Assembly (NCBI RefSeq): GCF_002736205.1
Contig: NZ_CP024091.1
Location: forward strand, 2,539,555-2,603,554
From: Pedobacter ginsengisoli
GTDB lineage: Bacteria; Bacteroidota; Bacteroidia; Sphingobacteriales; Sphingobacteriaceae
Length of the DNA stretch: 64,000 bases
Direction of reading: 5' to 3'
The position numbers were made by a program, and so were the translations under genes. The notes beneath the pieces were generated by a model. It was not told the DNA's origin. It saw only the letters and a program-made list of their open reading frames with translations, and searched no databases. Of this stretch, positions 55,163 to 62,692 are shown one piece after another. The first letter of the stretch is position 1. Every line of letters begins with the position of its first letter.

Positions 55163-55630
55163 TTAGCAGCAACCTCCACCTGGAGTACAAGAGGTGCCTG
55201 AAGCCAGATTCACCAATTCTATTTTTTGCTTTTCCACCGAAGTGCCACACTTGTCCTGTGCAAGACAGGCGGTCTTCTTAGCGATTAAAAGGAAGTTTTC
55301 TCCATCATAACCCAAGTCATATTTACCGATCGTTTCGGCTTGGTATTCCACTTCGATTTCAGAATCTTCCATTCCCAGTACTTTTTCTGAAAGTGCAATG
55401 ATGCTCAGCAGTTTTCCTGCTTTTAATCGGTGCTCAAAATCATTGGCATCCCATAACTGAAAGTTTGCTACTTTCTCATGACGTACCGTTCCACCACAGT
55501 CAATGAAGTCTTTGGTGATGATACCCACTTCTGTTACGTGGAAATGCTCTGGCACCAAAGCGCCATTTTCCAGTTTAAAATTTACGCTGTCGGAAGTAGC
55601 CAGGATCTCTTTTATTTCTGATAGTTTCAT
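55163..55630 (-). CDS. DUF6428 family protein of the ars operon
   Basis: A 155-residue soluble protein of the DUF6428 group, often found between arsR and arsC in Bacteroidota. It has LVPEHFHVTEVGIITKDFID near residue 26 and a cysteine-rich tail (CLAQDKCG then SCTPGGGCC at the C-terminus) that could bind arsenite or another soft metal. The function is not established to my knowledge. It lies 18 bases ahead of arsC and 55 after arsR. Confidence 0.8.
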   Translation of the reverse strand: MKLSEIKEILATSDSVNFKLENGALVPEHFHVTEVGIITKDFIDCGGTVRHEKVANFQLWDANDFEHRLKAGKLLSIIALSEKVLGMEDSEIEVEYQAETIGKYDLGYDGENFLLIAKKTACLAQDKCGTSVEKQKIELVNLASGTSCTPGGGCC

Positions 55631-55685
55631 AATATTATATTTAATGTATTATTGCAATTTAACGATTGATGTAAATAAAAAAAGG

Positions 55686-56015
55686 TCAACAGCAGGTAGT
55701 TTCGCCTTTGTAAGAAGCCAAAAATCCTCCAAGTTGATCTTCCAGTAATTTCCAGGTTTTAGGATTGATGCAGTAACAAACACTAACACCCTCAATTGTA
55801 CCTTGTATGATCCCAGCTGTTTTTAGTTCCTTTAAGTGTTGTGAAATAGTCGCTTGAGCCAGGCCAAGTTCACCTACCAAATCGCCACAAATGCAAGTGT
55901 TTGATATAATGATTCTTTGCAGGATGGCAATACGTGCAGGGTGTGCAATTGCTTTCAGCAAAGTGGAAAGCTGATTCTGCTCGTCGGTGAATATTTCTGA
56001 TTTGGTAAGTCCCAT
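55686..56015 (-). CDS. arsR: ArsR family arsenite-responsive repressor
   Basis: A 109-residue ArsR/SmtB winged-helix repressor. The metal site C41-x-C43 in NTCICGDLV matches the CVCDL site of ArsR; the recognition helix is LGLAQATISQHLKELKTAGI near 50-69. A terminal CC at the C-terminus may add ligands. It leads the ars operon, and a perfect 22-base palindrome lies 6 bases upstream of its start. Confidence 0.93.
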   Translation of the reverse strand: MGLTKSEIFTDEQNQLSTLLKAIAHPARIAILQRIIISNTCICGDLVGELGLAQATISQHLKELKTAGIIQGTIEGVSVCYCINPKTWKLLEDQLGGFLASYKGETTCC

Positions 56016-56020
56016 AATTC

Positions 56021-56042
56021 AATATCGTAATATTACGATATT
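56021..56042. promoter_or_regulatory. ArsR operator palindrome
   Basis: AATATCGTAATATTACGATA plus TT is a perfect 22-base palindrome, 6 bases upstream of the arsR start. It is the expected ArsR binding site, and so close to the start that the promoter must overlap it or lie just beyond it. Confidence 0.8.
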
Positions 56043-56098
56043 AATCGGAGAATGCAAAAATAAATTTGATTTTTTATTTGGACGAATCATAGAATCAT

Positions 56099-56134
56099 CA
56101 CACAGAAAGCTGGGTTGTCCCAGCTTTCTGTGTG
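56099..56134. terminator. hairpin between TonB receptor gene and arsR
   Basis: CACACAGAAAGCTGGG and CCCAGCTTTCTGTGTG form a perfect 16-base stem with a TTGT loop. It ends the minus-strand TonB receptor transcript before the ars promoter; no long T run is present. Confidence 0.65.
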
Positions 56135-56161
56135 TCAAGTTATGCCATTTCAGGCCATCAC

Positions 56162-58342
56162 TTATAATCTAATTTTAATACCGCCATTAATTACAAAGCC
56201 ATCAACGGGAGCATAAATATCCCTGAATACAGGGCTGGTAATACTGCCGGTATAGATGCTATCGAATTTGGTCTGCCGGGTGTCACCAAAGTTTTCAAAG
56301 TTCACAAAGACCGAAAAGCGTTCCCATAGCTTTTCTGCCATGAATCCCGTGGTCCAGTAACTTTTACCTACAGCTCCATCATTTAATTTTTGTTTACTAA
56401 AGTAATATGCCTCTAAGCCGATTTTCCACTGATCTTCCAATTCATACATCAGCACATTGTTTAACCGATGTTTAGAAACCAATGGGTAAGCAATACTAGT
56501 TCCACCGGTATGCTGGTTCACATCGGCATAAGTATAGCCAACAAACAACTTGAAATCGCTAAAGGTAATCTTCGCATTAGTTTCCATTCCTTTGGTGTCC
56601 AGGTTGCCATTTGGCTGAACATAACCTAAATTACCACCTGACACGGAGGTAAGCAGGATTGGATTATTGATGCGTGTATAAAAGAACATCTGGTTGATAC
56701 TGAAACCAATTTTACCATCAAATAAGCTGGTGCGGTAATTCACATCGTAGTTAGCTCCATAAGAACGCTCAGCTTTCGTGTTGGCAACATCAATCGGTAA
56801 CACATTTCTGAACTGGATGCGCTCGGCATCTTCTGTAAATACCGTTGGTGCTTTATAGCCTAATCCACCACCCAGTCGAGTGGAAAAATGTTCATTGATC
56901 TTCCAAAGACCCGAGATCTTCGGTAAGAAGAAAAAGCCGTATTCATTGTGATAATCTCCACGAATACCGGATTCAATGCTGAATTTTTCAGATAAATTCC
57001 AGGTATTCTGCGCAAAAGCACCAATAGTATTGTAGTTATAGCTTCTCAATGCGGTAGTGCTGTTCTGGTCTTCTTTGAAATTGTCAGTCAGGAAATTAAT
57101 TCCCGCTACCCAATCTGCTTTTTCACCATTGCGGCTGTAGTTTGCCTCGCTGTATGTAGATACCTGTACACCTGAGAACAGATAACCAGGCAGACCGATG
57201 CTCCGGTCATAATAGCTTACTGAATTGCGAATCACCAGCTTTTCGTTGTCACTGAGTTTATGATCCAGTTCAACTTGTGAACTGTAACGCCCGGTTTTGT
57301 TTCGCTCAAAATAAGAATGCGCAGCACTTTCTTTTCCTTTTACATATTCCAGGTCCCCGCCAATCCGTTTTTCAGTAGTCGCGTTGATCCCTGCAGAAAG
57401 TGTGGTAGCTTCATTGAAATAGAAAAACAGCTTCGGGTTCAAGGTAAAGCGGTCAAACTTAGGAATCGCAGTTAAACCGATATCTGAAGGATCGTAAGCG
57501 GTTCCTTTGTTATAGGCTCCGTAAACAGTAATGCCGATTTTGTCGAACTTCTGCGCATAAAAGACACTTGCATCCAGTCCCAATGCAGAAGTTCCGTTCA
57601 GTAAGAAATTAAGCTGACGCTCTTCTGCTGGCTTTTTAGATACTAAGTTGACCAGACCTGCAATGGCACCACCACCGTACAATGTTGAAGATGAACCTTT
57701 GATCACCTCAACCTGTTGTAAATCCAATGGCGCGATCTGTAATAATCCCAAGCCTCCTGAAAAGCCTGAATATAGCGGAAAACCATCCCGGATGATCTGG
57801 GTATATTTCCCATCCAATCCCTGTATACGTATGCTGGAATTACCGCTGGTAGCAGAAGTCTGCTGCGTTTGTATGCCCGTACTTTCGGCCAGCATCATGC
57901 GGATATCTCCGGGTTTCATGTTTCCTTTTTCGTCCAGTTCTTCACCTGCAATAACCTCCACACGTGTTGGGATGTTGTCTATGGTACGACTGCTCCTGGT
58001 AGCGGAAACTACTACTTCTTCTAGTTCCTCATCTTTTTCAGAAGTCTCAAGTAAAATGGTAACAGGTGTAGTTTCTCCAAGTGGAAAAGTTAAGGTGTCT
58101 GTTTTGGTCAGAAAGCCAACATAGCTGTACTGGATCACCTGTTTGCCTGAAGGTATGCCAGTAATGATAACTGATCCTGTTTGGTCTGATGTAGTTCTAA
58201 GTGCCGTTCCCAGGACTTTTATAGTTGCTCCAGTGAGCGGCAGATTTGTTTTTGCGTCTTTAACGACGGCTTTATATGTATTTTGAGCAAATGCAGCTGC
58301 TGTACACAATAGCACAACGACAAGCATAATCAATTTCTTCAT
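56162..58342 (-). CDS. TonB-dependent receptor
   Basis: An outer-membrane TonB-dependent receptor. A signal peptide (MKKLIMLVVVLLCTAAAFAQ) precedes a CarboxypepD_reg-like domain (about 22-110), a TonB-box-like LEEVVVSATRSSR near 107-119, the plug (about 115-235, with IRIQGLDGKYTQIIRDGFPL and EVIKGSSSTLYGGGAIAG) and the beta-barrel to the C-terminal FVINGGIKIRL. Length 726. The substrate is probably a metal complex or siderophore; the DUF6660 gene immediately upstream in the same direction fits metal handling but does not name it. Confidence 0.9.
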   Translation of the reverse strand: MKKLIMLVVVLLCTAAAFAQNTYKAVVKDAKTNLPLTGATIKVLGTALRTTSDQTGSVIITGIPSGKQVIQYSYVGFLTKTDTLTFPLGETTPVTILLETSEKDEELEEVVVSATRSSRTIDNIPTRVEVIAGEELDEKGNMKPGDIRMMLAESTGIQTQQTSATSGNSSIRIQGLDGKYTQIIRDGFPLYSGFSGGLGLLQIAPLDLQQVEVIKGSSSTLYGGGAIAGLVNLVSKKPAEERQLNFLLNGTSALGLDASVFYAQKFDKIGITVYGAYNKGTAYDPSDIGLTAIPKFDRFTLNPKLFFYFNEATTLSAGINATTEKRIGGDLEYVKGKESAAHSYFERNKTGRYSSQVELDHKLSDNEKLVIRNSVSYYDRSIGLPGYLFSGVQVSTYSEANYSRNGEKADWVAGINFLTDNFKEDQNSTTALRSYNYNTIGAFAQNTWNLSEKFSIESGIRGDYHNEYGFFFLPKISGLWKINEHFSTRLGGGLGYKAPTVFTEDAERIQFRNVLPIDVANTKAERSYGANYDVNYRTSLFDGKIGFSINQMFFYTRINNPILLTSVSGGNLGYVQPNGNLDTKGMETNAKITFSDFKLFVGYTYADVNQHTGGTSIAYPLVSKHRLNNVLMYELEDQWKIGLEAYYFSKQKLNDGAVGKSYWTTGFMAEKLWERFSVFVNFENFGDTRQTKFDSIYTGSITSPVFRDIYAPVDGFVINGGIKIRL

Positions 58343-58403
58343 GATGTATTTTGTAGTTAAATAATTTCATTAAAAGGAGTCTGAACAGACTTTTCAAAAG
58401 AAA

Positions 58404-58724
58404 TTAAATGAGTTTGGGTGGTTGCCAGATGACGGAAGGAATAATCGGCAATTCAACCGGGATATAAGCGGTATTGTGCTGAACAGGTTTTAACTGAACA
58501 GCAAAAGTGAGTAAAGATTGGCTGGCAAAAGTAAAACCGACACAGGTTCCGCAAACATAAAACGGAGAACAGTCTTTACAACATTCATCCGACTTTTCGT
58601 TGCATTCGTGTTTTCCCTTTTGGGTTGTTTCATGCGCATGTATTTCAGCTCCTTCCAGTGCACAGCAAGGTGTGATGGTAAGTGTGATGACAACAATGGC
58701 CAGAAATAACGCTAAGAATTTCAC
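58404..58724 (-). CDS. DUF6660 family small exported protein
   Basis: A 106-residue protein with an N-terminal hydrophobic signal (MKFLALFLAIVVITLTITPC), many cysteines and histidines (HECNEKSDECCKDCSPFYVC) and the family-typical C-terminus SVIWQPPKLI. DUF6660 proteins often precede TonB receptor genes in Bacteroidota. A metal-binding role is inferred from the cysteines. It lies 61 bases upstream of the receptor gene. Confidence 0.78.
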   Translation of the reverse strand: MKFLALFLAIVVITLTITPCCALEGAEIHAHETTQKGKHECNEKSDECCKDCSPFYVCGTCVGFTFASQSLLTFAVQLKPVQHNTAYIPVELPIIPSVIWQPPKLI

Positions 58725-58755
58725 GATGTAAAAGTATACAATTCCAGATCAATTT

Positions 58756-58827
58756 TTGCACCCAGCTCACTTCATTTGGTTCTTTGGTCTGGTATACTTT
58801 TTCCCAATGTGATTTTCTCTCTGACAT
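58756..58827 (-). pseudogene. class I SAM methyltransferase N-terminal fragment
   Basis: The minus strand starts MSERKSHWEKVYQTKEPNEV and SWVQ, the typical first 24 residues of a family of SAM-dependent methyltransferases. The match stops there and the frame runs into the DUF6660 region. This is the head of a gene cut by a rearrangement. Confidence 0.65.
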
Positions 58828-58951
58828 AGTAATTGACCATTAATGCTTTGGGGTATTATATGTTCATCAGAACCATCTAATTCATTTGGACACAATATAC
58901 AGGTGTTGGTCATTTAACTAAATATTTGGTTAGAATATTTAAAGATAGCGA

Positions 58952-58988
58952 AATCACTACTAGAGAAGTAACTTCTCTAGTAGTGATT
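58952..58988 (-). terminator. 18-base hairpin, ACTACTAG family
   Basis: AATCACTACTAGAGAAGT and its exact complement flank a single A. It lies 5 bases past the stop codon of the minus-strand gene at 58993, so it is probably its terminator. The core matches hairpins at 50781 and 46558. Confidence 0.65.
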
Positions 58989-58992
58989 AATA

Positions 58993-59583
58993 CTATAAAA
59001 TAAATCTTATAAAGAATGCAAAAACAAATAAGCATACAAAAACAAGCCAGAAAAGCTTAATTTTTTCATTGTAGCTAAAAATCTTATCTAGAGCTTTATT
59101 TTTTTCAACATCAATCTCTTGATTTAATCGGGTCAATTCTACCGACCTACTTAAATTAGATACATCCTCATTTGATATATTATTCTCATCTATAAATTTT
59201 TTAAACCGCTTATGAGAATCGAAACCAATACTTTTTAAAAAAGGAATCATATACTTCCAACTTCCGTTCCATTTATGTCCAACACTGTCAACTTGTGATA
59301 CAGCATATAGTCTTTTAAAAACTTCTTCTGGTGTACTATGTGGAGTGAGTACACCTAATTTATTAAAAAACCAGATTTGCTTCGATTCTTTCTTCTGATA
59401 GAAATTGGACAAGCTATCGGCAGTTATCATATTAGAGAGGGAGATTGAGGATAATTTATTAATTCTTTGATTATAGTACCAATTGTATGCATACGTGAAT
59501 AGAAATGCAAAAAGAGACAATAATAAGACAGCTGTAAAAACCAAAGATTCTCTGATAATAATACTTTTGTAAGTTATGTCCAT
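58993..59583 (-). CDS. hypothetical membrane-anchored protein
   Basis: Unrecognised, 196 residues. An N-terminal transmembrane segment (about 10-35) and one at the C-terminus (about 175-195) enclose a charged domain that may be helical (RSVELTRLNQEIDVEKNKAL near 145-165 suggests a coiled coil). A GVLTPHSTPEEVFKRL segment lies near 78. Position in the island beside other unknown genes suggests an accessory or defence role but does not prove it. Confidence 0.6.
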   Translation of the reverse strand: MDITYKSIIIRESLVFTAVLLLSLFAFLFTYAYNWYYNQRINKLSSISLSNMITADSLSNFYQKKESKQIWFFNKLGVLTPHSTPEEVFKRLYAVSQVDSVGHKWNGSWKYMIPFLKSIGFDSHKRFKKFIDENNISNEDVSNLSRSVELTRLNQEIDVEKNKALDKIFSYNEKIKLFWLVFVCLFVFAFFIRFIL

Positions 59584-59690
59584 AAAAGCGCAATTATTAG
59601 ATTATATCTAAGTTCAAACTAATTTAAGAAAAGAACGTAACATTTTATTGGTGATTATTCCATATGTGGCTACCAACAGTGAAATTCAAC

Positions 59691-60047
59691 TCAATCTTTA
59701 CCACCACAGTTATGGTCAATGTTGTTTGTGGCAACTTCTGGCCCTGCATAGATCCCGCCCGATTCCCCTGCCCCTCGTTTATCGTAAGTCAATACAGCGA
59801 TGCCTTTTGTTGCTAAAAAAGTAGCCATTTTTATCATTCTTTTTTCCTGGCCAGAGCCATGTACCAGAACTAAAGAGGCCTGTGGATGTTTCGGTTTGAA
59901 GATGGTTCCCGAAAGGGTGATACCGGCACTTTTAAACTTGACATTTTCCGTGGTGAATTCTGTAACTTGAGTAGAATCAGGAGTAGTTTGACCAAATAAT
60001 CTGCTACTTAAACAGAAGAAGGAAATAAATAAATATAATTTCATCAT
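59691..60047 (-). pseudogene. truncated alpha/beta hydrolase
   Basis: The first 118 residues of a secreted alpha/beta hydrolase: a signal peptide ending near FGQTTPDS, the beta-strand LVLVHGSGQEKR near 60-71 and VLTYDKRGAGESGG near 85-98. It ends right after EVATNN with an unrelated tail and a stop, before the nucleophile serine, the acid and the histidine. The rest of the gene is not found downstream, so it was deleted. It is a scar near the island's right end. Confidence 0.75.
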
Positions 60048-60573
60048 TTTAATTAAGGAACTTAACCCCAGTTAGTATTAATTTTTAAATGTGAAGCAAT
60101 ATAGTTTAGCTAGGCAAGGCGTAGTAGAAAATGTGACCAAATGGGTTATAAATGTGACAAGCTGTATAATATATCGTGGTTAACTTCATTCCGGAGCAAA
60201 GCCTTTTTGGCAGGTTCAGCTCCTTCGGGCCTGGCGCCACCTTAGTTCGCTACACATTCGACTCTGGTCGAACGAGGGCCGTACCAAGCCCGTATTAGCA
60301 TGCATCCAAAAACGACTATATTATAGGCCGAAAAATTTGTATTTCCCAAACCTGACACCAAGCCAAATTCCATTCATTTTTTTTATTGATCTATTCTATA
60401 ATTAAATATAAATGGAATTTAAATGCGCTTCTTAGTTTTACAACACATATTAACGCATTATGCATAACAATACACATTATGCGCTTTTTATGTTTTTAAA
60501 ATGATCATTGTGCGTAAGCTACGCTAAAGAACTTATCCAGGCTTCAGCTAGGCTCTATTAGCCACAAAATAGC
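60048..60573. other. 526-base intergenic region with GC-rich structured segment
   Basis: No gene is seen. The segment at about 60190-60300 is markedly more GC-rich than its surroundings and full of short complementary pieces, such as TTCGACTCTGGTCGAA, GTTCG/CGAAC and GGGCC. It may be a repeat-family member, an RNA or the edge of the island. Inverted CGCATTATG/CATTATGCG-like pieces lie near 60453-60482. Confidence 0.4.
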
Positions 60574-61065
60574 TTAAGGATTTACCGTATTCATTTTCTT
60601 TTGTTTCAAAAACTGAAAGATAGAACCAGCAATAAACAAAACCAATAGAAACAATAGTGTTTGAGCTATTATAGGGTCGCTCGGGCTTTTTGCTAAGGGC
60701 TGTGCAAGTGGCACGCGGGTAAAGGTTTCATTAATAGTAGGCACCCACGACAGAAAAAAACTAAACGACAGCAGGAAATTTTCTACATATCGGCTACTAT
60801 TATTTCCCTTTTTCCTTGCATAAAGTAAATAAGCAACAATTACCAAAATCAAAATAAATAACGAAAACACATGACCCGGGTTAAAGCCTCCATGCTTTGA
60901 AATACCCAACGCAGTTAACGAAGTAATGATTGTGCTATAAGCATATGTTTTGCCTGATAGTTCAGCTAAATTGATCTTACCGTATTTAGTATACGATACT
61001 ATAGCTGCAACAATGGCCGTAATACCAATTAAGGTATGAAAAATTCCTAGAGGTGATAGTCCCAT
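60574..61065 (-). CDS. hypothetical multi-pass membrane protein
   Basis: A 163-residue inner-membrane protein with four or five helices (about 5-25, 40-55, 65-83, 95-112 and 132-152). Histidines near the membrane (GIFHTLIG, SKHGGFNPGHVFS) recall DUF2306 or cytochrome b561-like proteins, but I cannot assign a family. It lies 85 bases downstream of an AraC-type gene in the same direction, which might control it. Confidence 0.6.
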   Translation of the reverse strand: MGLSPLGIFHTLIGITAIVAAIVSYTKYGKINLAELSGKTYAYSTIITSLTALGISKHGGFNPGHVFSLFILILVIVAYLLYARKKGNNSSRYVENFLLSFSFFLSWVPTINETFTRVPLAQPLAKSPSDPIIAQTLLFLLVLFIAGSIFQFLKQKKMNTVNP

Positions 61066-61150
61066 GTTTTCTATTTTTTAAATGCTATGTCATTATTGAC
61101 AATGCAAATATTGGATAGAAAAAAGAAAAGCTTTTTGTGAATCGGTTCAA

Positions 61151-62005
61151 TTATTTGGCAATTTGGTTCAACCTATAATTGCTTGGCGTAACGCCATATT
61201 TGCCATGAAAGCTTTTGGTAAAATTTGCCAATTCATTAAAGCCACATTCAAAAGCAATATCTGTGATCCTCATATTAGAAACCATTAACAATTCTGAGGC
61301 TTTTTCCAGTCGTTTGGTTTTGAGATAATTGGCAGGAGTATCATTATAATGTTTTGCAAACTCTCTTTTAAATGATGATAAACTAAGATTACAATAATCT
61401 GCTAATTCATCGAGCGTGATAGTCGAAAAAAGATTGGCATCTATAATTTGTTTGAAAGAATAGATTGTAGGAGAAAACAATTGAGATAAAATCATTTGGA
61501 TGGCTTCGGCATTTTTAGTTTGCGAAAGCAAAATGATAATTTCCTTTAATTTCAAGATCAAAATATCTTCGTTTACCAAAGATGGGTTTTCGAAATAGAA
61601 CAAAAGTCCTTCTATGTATTTCTGAATTAAAAAGTCGTTGTTTATTCTTTCACTGGTTTTATTCGAGATTGCATTTTTTGGTTTTTGCAATAGCATTGGC
61701 ATTTCCCTATCATAAATTTTCTTTAAAATATCTGGATGAAAATGCACAATAATAAGCTTGTTTTGATTTGTTGTATTAATACTACTCATGTTATTACCAA
61801 CGGTTCTGCAATTGAGTAATACTGATTCTTTGGCTCCAATATTTACTTGTTTCTCATCAATTTTGTATTGCATTTCATTTTCCAGCACATAATGAAAACA
61901 AGCATTTTCTACTGTAGGCATTTCAAAAGCAAAGGGCGGCTTTAGCACTAAAACTTCTAATAGTGTCTTGCCAAATAAGTCATAACTTTCGTGGTTGCTT
62001 ATCAT
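61151..62005 (-). CDS. AraC family transcriptional regulator
   Basis: An AraC/XylS activator with an N-terminal cupin-like sensor half and a C-terminal double HTH at about residues 185-280: ITLDELADYCNLSLSSFKRE, then NMRITDIAFECGFNELANFT and the ending GVTPSNYR. Length 284. It lies between the membrane protein gene and the two-component pair. The ligand is unknown. Confidence 0.9.
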   Translation of the reverse strand: MISNHESYDLFGKTLLEVLVLKPPFAFEMPTVENACFHYVLENEMQYKIDEKQVNIGAKESVLLNCRTVGNNMSSINTTNQNKLIIVHFHPDILKKIYDREMPMLLQKPKNAISNKTSERINNDFLIQKYIEGLLFYFENPSLVNEDILILKLKEIIILLSQTKNAEAIQMILSQLFSPTIYSFKQIIDANLFSTITLDELADYCNLSLSSFKREFAKHYNDTPANYLKTKRLEKASELLMVSNMRITDIAFECGFNELANFTKSFHGKYGVTPSNYRLNQIAK

Positions 62006-62044
62006 TTAATCTTGAGATTGATCAAATATAATCATTCTCCACGC

Positions 62045-62692
62045 CTATTCAAGGCCACTTTTAATAGCAAATTTAACCAATCCAACGGTACTTTTACATT
62101 TGGTTTTCTCCAGCAGGTGCTGGCGATGATTGTCGACTGTTTTTTTACTAATAAATAATTTTTCGGCAATCTCCTCGCTGGTGCATTCTTTAACGATCAG
62201 GCTAAGCACTTCCTTTTCGCGGATACTTAATTGGGCCAGCTGCTCATCCTGTATTTTCTGTTTGTGGTACTGATTGTAAATAATGGGTACAATATCCTGC
62301 GAGAAATATGTACCGCCATTGGTGATTCTATGCAGTGCCTGCAACAATTCGGTCTTTCCGGCATTTTTTAGGATATAGCCATCGGCCTCGGCCATTACCG
62401 CCTCCTTAACTGCCGGAACATTATTGTACATAGATAATATTAGTACCTGTATGTGCGGAAATTGACTTTTAACCATTTTACACAGTTGCGTTCCACTTAA
62501 TAAGGGCATGCTGATATCGGTAAGCAATAATTGGTACTTATCAGGATTAGCGGCAAGCATTTCGTAAGCTACCTGTCCGTTGTTGGCTTCTCCTATTATC
62601 TGATATTGCTCATGACTGGCCAACATGCTTCTCAAACCATCAACTATCATCTGGTGGTCGTCTGCAATCAATATATTTATAATTTCTGTCAT
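62045..62692 (-). CDS. NarL/LuxR-type response regulator
   Basis: A NarL-type response regulator. The receiver domain (1-120) has DDH at 11-13, the phospho-acceptor D59 in LLLTDISMP and a lysine in ILKNAGKTEL near 110. The LuxR-type HTH (about 150-210) has LSIREKEVLSLIVKECTSEE and KKTVDNHRQHLLEK. Length 215. Its start overlaps the kinase stop by four bases (ATGA), so it is translationally coupled with its likely partner. Confidence 0.95.
   Translation of the reverse strand: MTEIINILIADDHQMIVDGLRSMLASHEQYQIIGEANNGQVAYEMLAANPDKYQLLLTDISMPLLSGTQLCKMVKSQFPHIQVLILSMYNNVPAVKEAVMAEADGYILKNAGKTELLQALHRITNGGTYFSQDIVPIIYNQYHKQKIQDEQLAQLSIREKEVLSLIVKECTSEEIAEKLFISKKTVDNHRQHLLEKTKCKSTVGLVKFAIKSGLE

Noticed and set aside
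58490..58696. Minus-strand frame inside the DUF6660 gene
   Set aside because: It is a different frame of the DUF6660 coding sequence, without signal or family match.
38053..60573. Prophage
   Set aside because: There are no capsid, tail, portal, terminase or lysis genes; a recombinase alone is not enough.
38053..60573. Conjugative element
   Set aside because: No relaxase, coupling protein or tra genes were found between the recombinase and the right end.
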